Below, in pieces: positions 55,893 through 64,000 of a DNA stretch of 64,000 bases; within the stretch, counting starts at the first letter, position 1; every line of letters begins with the position of its first letter. The translations under genes were made by a program, and so were the position numbers. Source of the stretch: Rhizobium mesosinicum (GTDB lineage: Bacteria > Pseudomonadota > Alphaproteobacteria > Rhizobiales > Rhizobiaceae). The stretch spans positions 648,110 to 712,109 of the forward strand of contig NZ_JAEUAK010000004.1 of the NCBI RefSeq assembly GCF_019511345.1, read 5' to 3'. The notes under the pieces were generated by a model. The model was not told the origin of the DNA and did no database searches. It saw only the letters and a program-made list of their open reading frames with translations.

Positions 55893-56397
55893 ACGCGTCG
55901 ATGCCGAGATAGTAGGCGCGCATGCGGGCGATCCGGTCGCGGTCGCCTTCGTCCGCAGCCGGTCCCGGTAGCAGGCAGGTGTTTTCGGGTTTCAGTTCTT
56001 CGCCGCTGGCTGCATCCACCAGCACGGGCTGGCGTTCCTCGCCGGAGGCGGCATTGCCGAGCAGGAAGGCAAGATCCTCTTGCGGAACGTGCCGGCGTCC
56101 CCAGGAAAACAGCGCCATCAGGACGGGAAAGAAATCGCGTCCCTTGGCGGTCAGCACATATTCGTAACGGGGAGGGCGCTCGTTGTAGAGGCGTTTCTCG
56201 AACAATCCTTCATCGATCAGATGCGCGAGCCGCCGCGTGAGGATGTTGGGCGCAACGCCAAGGCTCTTCTGGAATTCGTCGAAGCGTGTCAGCCCGTGAA
56301 AGGCATCGCGAAGGATCATCATGCTCCACCCGTCGCCGAAGCTGTCGAGCGCGCGGGCGGCCGGGCATTTGAAATTGACGAAGCTTGTTCTTTGCAT
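55891..56397 (-). CDS. HxlR-family transcriptional regulator
   Basis: A 168-residue winged-helix regulator. The HxlR core is at residues 9-105, with CPAARALDSFGDGWSMMILRDAFHGL containing the conserved Cys often used for redox or electrophile sensing, and GVAPNILTRRLAHLIDEGLF as recognition region. The C-terminal 60 residues are an extra tail not found in the shortest members. A perfect 17-base palindrome lies just upstream of its start and may be its operator. It is not adjacent to an obvious target except the FabF-like gene downstream. Confidence 0.92.
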   Translation of the reverse strand: MQRTSFVNFKCPAARALDSFGDGWSMMILRDAFHGLTRFDEFQKSLGVAPNILTRRLAHLIDEGLFEKRLYNERPPRYEYVLTAKGRDFFPVLMALFSWGRRHVPQEDLAFLLGNAASGEERQPVLVDAASGEELKPENTCLLPGPAADEGDRDRIARMRAYYLGIDA

Positions 56398-56419
56398 GAT
56401 TCAAGGCACTACAGAAGTT

Positions 56420-56436
56420 ACTTGCATGATGCAAGT
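56420..56436. promoter_or_regulatory. Candidate HxlR operator
   Basis: ACTTGCATGATGCAAGT is a perfect palindrome about its centre, 23 bases upstream of the HxlR start. A further ACTTGC half-site follows at 56438. The position fits autoregulation, which is common in this family. Confidence 0.7.
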
Positions 56437-56664
56437 CACTTGCGATGCGTGAGTGGCATGTCAGGTGTTGTGCCGGTCGAAGATCCGCGCCAGAAGAACA
56501 CCGGTTACAAGAACGCCTGCCGCAACAAAAACGGTATCCAGGGCAATCCTTCTTCAGCTGATGGGTTCTGCTGACAATGTTGTGCAGGGCCGGCACGGGG
56601 AACAAAGGGGTTCCGGAAAGGAGCCCCATCTAGGACCGCCGCTTGAAGACGTCAGGTTCGGATG

Positions 56665-59013
56665 TCAAACGAATAGGAAATCGTCGTAATGAAGCGCCGC
56701 CAGATTGGAGAGTGTCGCGATCTGTACGGCCGCGCCACCCCCGCTGCCGTCTGCGTCGTAGAAAAGCTTTCCCGTGGTCTGGTCGTAAATCAAACGGTCG
56801 TTTGAATCCAAGGCCTTGGTGCCGAGTACGAAGTTTCTCTCGGAAAAATTCGACGGATCGATGGCCGTGAAAATCTCGTGGTCGAGCACGATCTTGTCAC
56901 TGGCGCTTTCCGCGAAATCTTCGATCTTGTCGATGTTGTTGTAAGTGCTGGGTTTGAAGTCGAAGACGAAATGGTCGGCTCCGGCTCCGCCATTCAGTAT
57001 ATCGTTGCCCTTGCCGCCGATGAGCTGGTCGTTTCCTGTCCCGCCCGAAAGCATGTTGCTTGCGATATTGCCAGTCAATACGTTGTTTTCGCCGTTACCC
57101 GTTCCATTAATCGCTGACGAACCAGTGAGCGTCAAATTTTCGACCGTTCCGAGAGCATTCTCCAGATAGTAGGAAATGGATGCACTAACGGTGTCGTTGC
57201 CACCGCCGCCCGTCTCGTCGACGATGTCGCCTGCCGAATCCACTTTGTACGTGTCACTGCCAAGGGCGCCGATCATTCGGTCTTCTCCTCTGCCGCCATC
57301 GAAGTTGTTGTCGCCAGAATTGCCCGTGAGAACGTTGTTCATGACGTTGCCGGTCGCATTGATATTATCGCTGCCCGACAGGACGAGGTTCTCGACAGTT
57401 CCCGTCACATGGTCCTTGTCCATCAAGCTGAGCGAGACAGAGGACTTGATGGTATCCTTGCCGGAGCCGCCAGCTTCGATCACCACATCATAGATGCTGT
57501 CGACGATATAGCTGTCGTCGCCACCTCCGCCCTTCATGCTGTCTGCGCCCGCGCCGCCATCCATAACGTTGGCTCCGTAATTGCCGACGAGAATGTTGGC
57601 GAGTTGATTGCCAGTCGCGTTGATGTTGGCGTTGCCGGTCAGCGTCAGGTTCTCGATGGCGCCGATCGCATGGGTAGTATCCGCGAGGCTGAAGCTGATC
57701 GAGGACATGACGGTATCTGTCCCGCCGCCGCGGCTTTCATCAACGATATCGGTCGGGGAGGTGACCGTAAAGGTGTCGTCTCCCGTGCCGCCATAGATGT
57801 GGCCGGGTTCAGCACGGGCGCTGGTGCCTGCCGCTATGTTGATAATGATGGGATGGTCGACCACATCCACGTTGAGGGAGGAGATGTTGCTGAAGCTTTT
57901 GATCGGCACGTTGCCCGTCAACGGGTCGTAGACCTGCACCGTCCCGAAAGCTCCGCCCAGATTCACGTTGACGCTGGTCGTCGCCGCCTGGATCGCGGTG
58001 TCGGTCGCCTGGTTCCAGATATCGGGTTCGTTCCAGATGATGATCTGATAGCTTCCGTCGGATTTCTCCGTCAGATAGCTGCGCGCGGTGGAAGGTAGCC
58101 CGTTGATGGTGTAATCGAGCGTCCCCGGGTTGAACGTCGCCTGCGTCGCGCCGTCATCTTCGAGAATGTCGGTCAGATTGTGGATCGCCGTTGCCGCCGG
58201 CTTAGGGGTGTAATCCAGCCGAAACAGTCCGAAATGCTTTTCCTGGTCGGCACCTCCCGGATCGGAATAGGCATCGAGAAGCTGGTAGATGAAGGTCCCC
58301 TCCGATCCGAGAAAGGCACCGTCCATCAACGTGTTAAGAAGCAGTTTTGCCTGCGTCGTCTCGTCGACGCCTTCCCATCCACCGTTGGTATCGGCGGTCA
58401 GTGACGTGTGATAGCCGATCTCTGTGATGGTCAGTGGCTTGCCGGGATCCGCTCGCATCTGGTCGCCGGATTCGCGCGAGAGCCAGGAGAAGGGCTGGTC
58501 GCCTTCTTTCGCGTAAGTGTGGATCGTCGTGTAATCGTTGGAAGAGGCGACCGTGTAACCGGTAAAGCCGAGGACCGGAATGTCCTTCAACAGTGGATCG
58601 GCATTCACCGCATTGAATAGATCCTTTTGATAGGCGAGTGCAGCAGCCTCTCCCGAAAGCCCCTTATACGACACCGGCCAGTTGTTGACCTCGTTCGGAC
58701 CCTCAATGCCGACGATCGAGCCGGGATGCGCTTCCACAAAGGCGTGCAGTCGTTGGACCACCGTCGCAGGAGTATCGTCCCGCCCGGAGACGAAAACGAA
58801 CTTGATGCCGGCGTCTGCAGCATCCCCAAGGTGGCCTTGGCCATAAGGGTCAGAGGCGGGAGTGGGCGCATGGTCGCGAACTGTGTCAAGGCCGAGATAA
58901 CCCAGGGCTTTCACAACTTCCGCGATGTTAGAATATTTCCCATCGGTATAGTCGATATGTGTATCAATCCCGAATGAATCGATAACATTTGTAATTCGAG
59001 TGGCTTGGGTCAT
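56665..59013 (-). CDS. Secreted RTX protein with glycoside-hydrolase-like N-terminal domain
   Basis: A 782-residue protein with no classical signal peptide. Residues 1-280 look like a TIM-barrel glycoside hydrolase of clan GH-A: Glu108 in EGPNEVNN (acid/base, Asn-Glu motif) and Glu198 in TITEIGYH (nucleophile). A beta-rich domain of about 110 residues follows. From about residue 405 there are RTX calcium-binding nonapeptides (GGTGDD, GGAGAD, GGKGND) and three 85-residue repeats. The C-terminal 90 residues have the FDF and YDDFLFV features of type I secretion substrates. No exporter genes are nearby, and GGGAGGATTT precedes the start. The sugar substrate is unknown. Confidence 0.82.
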   Translation of the reverse strand: MTQATRITNVIDSFGIDTHIDYTDGKYSNIAEVVKALGYLGLDTVRDHAPTPASDPYGQGHLGDAADAGIKFVFVSGRDDTPATVVQRLHAFVEAHPGSIVGIEGPNEVNNWPVSYKGLSGEAAALAYQKDLFNAVNADPLLKDIPVLGFTGYTVASSNDYTTIHTYAKEGDQPFSWLSRESGDQMRADPGKPLTITEIGYHTSLTADTNGGWEGVDETTQAKLLLNTLMDGAFLGSEGTFIYQLLDAYSDPGGADQEKHFGLFRLDYTPKPAATAIHNLTDILEDDGATQATFNPGTLDYTINGLPSTARSYLTEKSDGSYQIIIWNEPDIWNQATDTAIQAATTSVNVNLGGAFGTVQVYDPLTGNVPIKSFSNISSLNVDVVDHPIIINIAAGTSARAEPGHIYGGTGDDTFTVTSPTDIVDESRGGGTDTVMSSISFSLADTTHAIGAIENLTLTGNANINATGNQLANILVGNYGANVMDGGAGADSMKGGGGDDSYIVDSIYDVVIEAGGSGKDTIKSSVSLSLMDKDHVTGTVENLVLSGSDNINATGNVMNNVLTGNSGDNNFDGGRGEDRMIGALGSDTYKVDSAGDIVDETGGGGNDTVSASISYYLENALGTVENLTLTGSSAINGTGNGENNVLTGNIASNMLSGGTGNDQLIGGKGNDILNGGAGADHFVFDFKPSTYNNIDKIEDFAESASDKIVLDHEIFTAIDPSNFSERNFVLGTKALDSNDRLIYDQTTGKLFYDADGSGGGAAVQIATLSNLAALHYDDFLFV
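56916..57744 (-). repeat. Three 85-residue repeats within the RTX protein
   Basis: Protein motifs VENLTLTG (or IENLTLTG, VENLVLSG) recur at residues 453, 540 and 624, each followed by an INATGN or INGTGN segment and a glycine-rich calcium-binding run, and each preceded by an SISF/SVSL/SISY strand. Spacing is 84-87 residues. This periodicity is typical of T1SS-exported calcium-binding proteins. Confidence 0.8.
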
Positions 59014-59507
59014 TTCAAAATCCTCCCTTGGAAGTAGAAAAGATTACTTCCATCGTATAGTGATTCCATCAAACGCAACCCTGCTTCACAGTAGAATCCG
59101 CCAAAGTTATGATTGTGTTAACTATATTGAATTGTTCCACAGATAATTGCGGCTGATGCTTTGGCATTAATCCGATATTGTACGGACGTCGCGCGCTGCC
59201 AGTGGAGGGATCGGGAAACCTCGCTGATAAAGCGAGAACGCGTGGTCGCCAACGGACACGCTATAGTGACTGCTTGCACTCAGAGAGAAGATCGACGTCC
59301 GCTTTGGCGCCACCAATTATAGGATGACATCGCAAATGCAGGCAAAGTCGCATCGATTTGCGAGGGATGTCTTGACGGGCCCGCAGCGGCGCAGGGCACT
59401 GCCCGTATGAGCCAGAAGCGGCGAGCCTCGAAAACTCAGTATGGGGGAGGGGCGACTGACCCCGATAGGAAATGCCGGGACGTTTCCGCCCCGGCACATC
59501 GTACCGA
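59014..59507. other. Intergenic region upstream of the RTX gene
   Basis: The stretch is lower in GC than its surroundings near 59040-59180 and carries the translation start region of the RTX gene. Open frames in it match nothing and lack ribosome sites. The fdhA terminator lies at its right end. I see no other feature. Confidence 0.5.
59473..59496 (-). terminator. Terminator of fdhA with GAAA tetraloop
   Basis: On the reverse strand TGCCGGGGCG pairs with CGTCCCGGCA (one G-U wobble) across a GAAA tetraloop and is followed by TTTCC. It lies 11 bases after the fdhA stop. Confidence 0.82.
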
Positions 59508-60698
59508 TCAGGCCGCCTTGGCGATTGTGCCATGCGGATCGAGAACGAATTTCGTCGCCGCACCCTGGTCAAAGCTCTCATAGCCCTGGGCGGCATCCTC
59601 AAGCGAAATCACCTTCGCATTAACGATGTCGGCGATCGGAAGCCGGTCATGCAGGATCGCCTGCATGAGCTGGCGGTTATATTTGAGCACCGGCGTCTGA
59701 CCGGTATGGAACGATTGGGCTTTGGCCCAGCCGAGGCCGAAACGCAGCGAGAGGCTGCCATGCTTGGCCGCATTGTCCACTGCGCCAGGATCTTCCGTGA
59801 CGTAGAGGCCAGGAATGCCGATGGAGCCGGCGGCGCGGGTGATCTCCATCATCTGGTTCAGCACGATCGCCGGCTGTTCGCCGCCAGAATGTCCACGGGC
59901 TTCGAAGCCGACGGCATCGATGGCGCTGTCCACTTCATTGGTGCCGACCACCTGCGCGATCATATCTCCGAGCCGGTCGCTCTTCGAGAGATCAATGGCT
60001 TCGAAGCCGACACGGCTGGCATGGGCGAGGCGTTCCTTGTTGAAATCGCCGATCATCACGACGGCCGCACCGAGGATACGGGCGGATGCCGCCGCTGCAA
60101 GACCGACCGGGCCTGCACCTGCGACGTACACGGTAGAGCCGACGCCGACGCCGGCTCTGACCGCGCCGTGGAAACCCGTCGGCAGGATATCGGAGAGCAT
60201 GGTGAGATCACGGATCTTGGCCATCGCCTTGTCGCGGTCGGGGATTTTCAAGAGGTTGAAATCGGCGTAGGGGATCGTGACATAACGAGCCTGGCCACCG
60301 ATCCAGCCGCCCATGTCGACATAGCCGTAGGCGCCGCCGGCACGTGACGGATTGACCGTCAAGCAGACGCCGGTGTCCTGTGATTTGCAGCAGCGGCAGC
60401 GCCCGCAGGCCACATTGAAAGGCACGGACACGATGTCTCCGACGTCGAGCATTTCCACATCGATGCCTTTTTCAATGATTTCACCGGTAATCTCGTGTCC
60501 CAACACGAGGCCCGGCATCGCCGTAGTGCGGCCGCGCACCATGTGCTGATCTGAGCCGCAGATATTGGTGGAGATGACTTTCAGGATAACGCCATGTTCG
60601 ATGCGGCGGCCATCCGGCGCCTCGAGTCTCGGATCCTCGATGTCGCGGACTTCCACTTTTCCGGGCCGCAAATAGACGACGCCACGGTTCTTGCTCAT
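59508..60698 (-). CDS. fdhA: Glutathione-independent formaldehyde dehydrogenase
   Basis: A 396-residue zinc-dependent medium-chain dehydrogenase that oxidises formaldehyde with NAD+ without glutathione. Catalytic zinc ligands are Cys47 (NICGSDQH), His68 (GHEITGE) and a later Asp/Cys. The structural zinc site is Cys98, Cys101, Cys104 and Cys112 in ACGRCRCCKSQDTGVC. The dinucleotide loop GAGPVGLAAA is present. The start at 60698 follows GGAGGAGACGG; the frame is open upstream to 60827 but the additional 43 residues are not family-like. It is monocistronic. Confidence 0.95.
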   Translation of the reverse strand: MSKNRGVVYLRPGKVEVRDIEDPRLEAPDGRRIEHGVILKVISTNICGSDQHMVRGRTTAMPGLVLGHEITGEIIEKGIDVEMLDVGDIVSVPFNVACGRCRCCKSQDTGVCLTVNPSRAGGAYGYVDMGGWIGGQARYVTIPYADFNLLKIPDRDKAMAKIRDLTMLSDILPTGFHGAVRAGVGVGSTVYVAGAGPVGLAAAASARILGAAVVMIGDFNKERLAHASRVGFEAIDLSKSDRLGDMIAQVVGTNEVDSAIDAVGFEARGHSGGEQPAIVLNQMMEITRAAGSIGIPGLYVTEDPGAVDNAAKHGSLSLRFGLGWAKAQSFHTGQTPVLKYNRQLMQAILHDRLPIADIVNAKVISLEDAAQGYESFDQGAATKFVLDPHGTIAKAA

Positions 60699-60864
60699 TT
60701 CCGTCTCCTCCGTTGAAATCAAGGCAACGCGCCACAGCTCCTCCCGCAGCGATTGCTTGCCATAGAGTAGACCAGAAAGATCCGAGCGCCGTCCCGAAAG
60801 CGACGCCCTGCAGGCGGAAACCAGCAAGACCGGACCACGCCGTCGCCTTTAAAGCTCGCAGTGG

Positions 60865-63702
60865 CTATCGTACCGCGGCCGGCAGCACTTCGAATTTCCA
60901 GAATTTATCCGGCTGGAAATAGGTCATGGCAAACCGGCGGATATCATCGACGGTGACTTTGTCGTAGCCGCCGAGATTGTCACGTATCCGTTCCAAACGG
61001 CGGGGGTCGGTTTGAGCGCCGTTCAGATACTGCACCCAATATTCGTTACTCTGCTGCTGATGCTTCAATGTTTCGATGATCGGAGCCCGGGCCCTGACCA
61101 GCTCGTCCGGCGGGACATCGTTTGACCTGAGATCATCAGCGATCTTGTCCACGAGCGCATAGAAATTCTCGACCTTGTCCGGCGTCGTCTCGACATAGAG
61201 ATAGGCGTAGCCATAGCCAGGAATGTCCCACGACAGGTCCATGGCGCCCTGCGGACTATAGGTCGCGCCTTCGGCAATGCGGAACTGGTCGATCAGCCTG
61301 TTTTCGAAGATTTGGCCGGCGACGTTGGCGGTAAAGCCCCGCTGAATATCCGAGAGCATATCGCCAACGGGGGCGGCGACAATCGCCGCGGCGTTATCGC
61401 TCCGGCCGTTATGGGTCCGCATGACGGGTTTTTCGGTGGGGGCGGGGAAACGCACATTGTTTGCAACATTGTCTATTGTCGCGTCCGGGCGAGCCGGCAA
61501 AGCCCCGAAGGTTTCAGCCGTCAGGCGGATTGCCTCGTCCGCCCCTATGTCGCCGACAATGGTGACATCGATCGGGCCTGCGGAAATTTGCGGCCGGAAC
61601 AGCGCTTCGAAATCTTCCAGTTTCGTGGCGGACAATTGCGCCTTATCAGGGAAAGTCCAGCGCGGGTCGCCGGAATGCACGAGGCCTGCGAAATCGCGGC
61701 CGATGACGGCCCCTGGCGTCGCCTCATATTGATCGAGGTTGTTCAAATAGGCTTGTCGGACGCGCTTGAAAACTTCCGGTCGGTAGGTGGGATCGGAAGT
61801 GTAAGCTGCCATGATCTGCAATTGCGTCGCAAGATCCCCCGTCTGTGTCTGGCCGGTGAACTGGAAGGAGCTGTCATCCACCGAGAAATCGATGCCGGCG
61901 ATTTTGGCGGCCAGCGCTTTCTGTAAATCTGGGTAATCCATTGCCTTGGTGCCCGACAGGACGACGGCCGGCGATGTCCAGATCGCCAGGGGATGGTCGT
62001 TCGGCAGTCCCAGCCGGCCGCGACCAATATCCTCGCGTACCAGCACTTCGTTGGCGCGCAGCTTGGTCGGCTTGATGGTCAGCCGCACGCCGTTGGCAAA
62101 GCGCACCATTGTCAGGCCAAGATCCTCGACAACGCGACGTTCGACGACAGCACCCGGTTCGCCGAAATGGGTATAGGGCCAGACGACCGCTGCCGCAGTA
62201 GACGGCGCGGTGACTGGAACGGCATGGGAGGCGTCGTATGCCTGCCTAACGTCGCTGGCGCCGCCCTTTGGCGCTTGAGCGGTCTGCAGGACGAGCTGCG
62301 GGCCGTTCCCGGAAAAGACACGTGCGACAACCTCGTTGACCTCGGCCGCTGTCAGGTCCTTGGTGATCGTCTCGAACATCGAAAGATTTTCCGCGGGGGA
62401 GGTGAAGACCTGATTGTCATCCACGCTGCTCGCCAGCATGGAAGCGATGTCGGTGCTTGTGCGTGTCGCAGCACCGGCGGCGGCTGCTGCAAGGAGAGAG
62501 CGATATTCGACGATTTCCCGATCAAGTTCGGTCTGCTCGGCGCCGAATTCTTGGAAACGGCGCTGCTCCTGATCGATAGCCGCGAGCGCCTGCTGCCATT
62601 TGTCCGTCTCGGAATTTGCCGTGATGACAACAATATGGGCCGAGTCGAACAGATCCTGAGAGCCTACGGCAGCGCTGATGAAGGGTGCATCGGCCCTGTT
62701 GGCCATGGCGCCTAGCCGACGTTTGAGTACCAGGAGACCGAGATCTTCGACCAGTTGCTGGCGACGCTTGGCAAAAGTGTCAGGCAAAGCATCATAGGGC
62801 CGCGTCCAGGCGATCTGGACATTTGTTGTGCCGCCCGGAACGGTGATGACCTCGGCGCTTTCGCCTTTCGGCTTCAGCGTGCCTAGATCGGGCTTTTGCG
62901 GGGCAGGGGTAGCGACCTTCCAATCGCCGAAGCGCTGCCTGATTTCCAGTTCCATGGCGGTGGGATCGACATCGCCCACCACGATGAGCGTGGTGCGATC
63001 GGGCCGATAGTTCGCATGGTAAAAATCACGCAACAGATCGACAGGCGCATTGCTGATAGTGTCGATCTTGCCGATCGGCGCGCGCGTCGTCACGCGCTGG
63101 CCGGCGAGCATGGAATTCGTGACGCCGATCGCCGCGCGATATTGCGGCGTGTCGCGCAGCCGCTCTTCAGACAGGATGACGCCACGCTCGCGGTCGAAGG
63201 CGCCGGCATCCAACGTCAGCTCGCTCGCAGTCTCGCGCATCAGCATCAGGCCGGTCGAGAGCGTGTCCGCATCGACCTCTGGAAGATCGAGCGAATAGAC
63301 GGTCTCGTCATAGGAGGTGTTGGCATTGGTGTCCGGCCCGAAGGCCAGGCCCTTGCGCTGCAGGATGCGGATCATCTCGTCCTGGGCGACATGCGTCGAG
63401 CCCTTGAAGGCCATATGTTCGAGGAAATGCGCCAGCCCCTGCTGATCATCCCGCTCGTCGAGCGACCCGGCGCCGATCCGGAAACGGATCGCCGCCTGTC
63501 CCGGCGGCGTGGCGTTGCGCATGATCGCAAACCGCATGCCGTTTTCGAGCGTGCCGAAGCGGATGCCGGGTTCGGCCGGCAGGTCGCTAAGCGTCTGCGC
63601 CCAGGGTGCGGGCGAGTTTTCTGCGTGGGCCGGCAGCCGTGACGTGCAGGCTGCAGCAAGCGCGAACGCTGCCAGGAATCGGAGAAAAATAGGGAATTTC
63701 AT
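60865..63702 (-). CDS. M16-family zinc metalloprotease (pitrilysin/insulinase type)
   Basis: A 945-residue exported protein with a signal peptide in its first 27 residues (near AHAEN; a Cys at residue 19 might alternatively be lipidated). The inverted zinc motif HFLEH lies at residues 92-96, with the third ligand probably Glu172. A second M16 domain follows, giving the tandem two-domain form of periplasmic pitrilysin-like proteases. The second half lacks an HxxEH motif, as normal. No ribosome site stands out, and the physiological substrate is unknown. Confidence 0.93.
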   Translation of the reverse strand: MKFPIFLRFLAAFALAAACTSRLPAHAENSPAPWAQTLSDLPAEPGIRFGTLENGMRFAIMRNATPPGQAAIRFRIGAGSLDERDDQQGLAHFLEHMAFKGSTHVAQDEMIRILQRKGLAFGPDTNANTSYDETVYSLDLPEVDADTLSTGLMLMRETASELTLDAGAFDRERGVILSEERLRDTPQYRAAIGVTNSMLAGQRVTTRAPIGKIDTISNAPVDLLRDFYHANYRPDRTTLIVVGDVDPTAMELEIRQRFGDWKVATPAPQKPDLGTLKPKGESAEVITVPGGTTNVQIAWTRPYDALPDTFAKRRQQLVEDLGLLVLKRRLGAMANRADAPFISAAVGSQDLFDSAHIVVITANSETDKWQQALAAIDQEQRRFQEFGAEQTELDREIVEYRSLLAAAAAGAATRTSTDIASMLASSVDDNQVFTSPAENLSMFETITKDLTAAEVNEVVARVFSGNGPQLVLQTAQAPKGGASDVRQAYDASHAVPVTAPSTAAAVVWPYTHFGEPGAVVERRVVEDLGLTMVRFANGVRLTIKPTKLRANEVLVREDIGRGRLGLPNDHPLAIWTSPAVVLSGTKAMDYPDLQKALAAKIAGIDFSVDDSSFQFTGQTQTGDLATQLQIMAAYTSDPTYRPEVFKRVRQAYLNNLDQYEATPGAVIGRDFAGLVHSGDPRWTFPDKAQLSATKLEDFEALFRPQISAGPIDVTIVGDIGADEAIRLTAETFGALPARPDATIDNVANNVRFPAPTEKPVMRTHNGRSDNAAAIVAAPVGDMLSDIQRGFTANVAGQIFENRLIDQFRIAEGATYSPQGAMDLSWDIPGYGYAYLYVETTPDKVENFYALVDKIADDLRSNDVPPDELVRARAPIIETLKHQQQSNEYWVQYLNGAQTDPRRLERIRDNLGGYDKVTVDDIRRFAMTYFQPDKFWKFEVLPAAVR

Positions 63703-63904
63703 ATGTTTAACGGCATTCTGTTCTGATGGTGAGCATGAAGAGAGTATGTGACGTTGCGCGAACTATCAGACAGGTTGCATCTCACATCAACGTCTATTTA
63801 CGGGATGGCTGCGTCGCTACAATCATCGCCATGCCCGAAGGCGAGGGCAAGCTGCGTATAGCATTGTGAATTGATGCTGAACCGCGACTTTTGTGCTCAT
63901 CAAG

Positions 63905-64000
63905 CTAACCGGCATGCCTGATCTGTGCGAGCAGTTTCTTGCGAAAGACTTCGGCCGGTGTTCGGTAGCCGAGGCATTTGCGTGGTGTCTCGTTGAGACG
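63905..64000 (-). CDS. IS30-family transposase, C-terminal end (cut by window edge)
   Basis: The last 31 codons and stop of an open frame entering from the right edge. The peptide contains LNETPRKCLGYRTPAEVF, the C-terminal signature of IS30-type transposases, whose DDE domain would lie outside the window. The IS end should lie between about 63700 and the stop, but I could not identify the terminal inverted repeat. It marks the only transposon in the window. Confidence 0.85.
   Translation of the reverse strand, partial: RLNETPRKCLGYRTPAEVFRKKLLAQIRHAG

Noticed and set aside
56461..56547. 27-codon hydrophobic frame on the reverse strand upstream of the HxlR gene
   Set aside because: It encodes a membrane-like helix ending in RIFDRHNT, but no start codon with a ribosome site is evident; it could be a remnant of a transporter end, which I cannot prove.

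Overview
The window is chromosomal DNA from an alphaproteobacterium of the Rhizobiaceae, most likely Rhizobium. The evidence is consistently high third-position GC, a pcs-type phosphatidylcholine synthase, a glnB-glnA pair behind a sigma-54-like promoter, a GAAC-N7-GAAC SOS box between uvrA and ssb, an IalB-family protein, an RTX-type exported protein, and a dispersed hairpin repeat (two copies) of a kind I associate with Rhizobium intergenic regions. Most of the window is conserved housekeeping sequence. I see no CRISPR array, prophage, restriction system or secretion locus. The only transposon sequence is the 3' end of an IS30-family transposase gene at the right edge.

Layout. 1-1.3 kb: the start of ccdA, a nested hairpin element, a small lipoprotein, a conserved small protein and tRNA-Lys. 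1.8-5.8 kb: a MacAB-like exporter (adaptor, ATPase, permease) and an FCD-type GntR regulator with two identical palindromes upstream. 5.8-8.7 kb: fpr, pcs and a quinone oxidoreductase. 8.7-13.5 kb: a BMP-type (nucleoside-like) ABC importer. 13.5-19 kb: a YtfQRT-YjfF-type sugar importer and its GntR regulator. 19-29.1 kb: glmU, glmS, a DUF502 membrane protein, recG, sdhE and mfd. 29.2-33.2 kb: a FrnE-like oxidoreductase, a family 5 peptide-binding protein, an IalB-family protein and hspQ. 33.4-35.2 kb: glnA and glnB. 35.5-42.8 kb: nnr, then uvrA-acetyltransferase-DUF72, ssb and a MarC-family protein. 43-45.8 kb: gyrA. 45.9-49.2 kb: a four-gene operon with a Tat-exported FAD oxidoreductase and three uncharacterised membrane or anchored proteins. 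49.3-50.0 kb: a cluster of very small membrane proteins with two SOS-box-like sites. 50.1-54.0 kb: coaD, two cyclophilins, queA and tgt. 54.0-63.7 kb: a DUF4864 protein, a FabF-like synthase, an HxlR regulator, a large RTX protein with a glycosidase-like N-terminus, formaldehyde dehydrogenase and an M16 protease.

How the genes work together. DNA repair and damage response recurs: recG, mfd, uvrA and ssb are here, the last two share one SOS box, and similar boxes lie in the small-protein cluster at 49.3-50.0 kb. Nitrogen control is represented by PII and glutamine synthetase, the queuosine tRNA pathway by queA-tgt, cell-wall amino sugars by glmS-glmU, and membrane lipid synthesis by pcs.

The most promising candidate for something undescribed is the 49.28-50.04 kb cluster of one-pass membrane micro-proteins with two GTTC-N7-GTTC boxes. 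It would fit a DNA-damage-induced membrane protein module comparable in size to the division inhibitors SidA and DidA of Caulobacter, but this is inference. Other points worth checking are the loss of zinc ligands in TGT and UvrA, a naturally quinolone-tolerant GyrA residue, and the RTX glycosidase.
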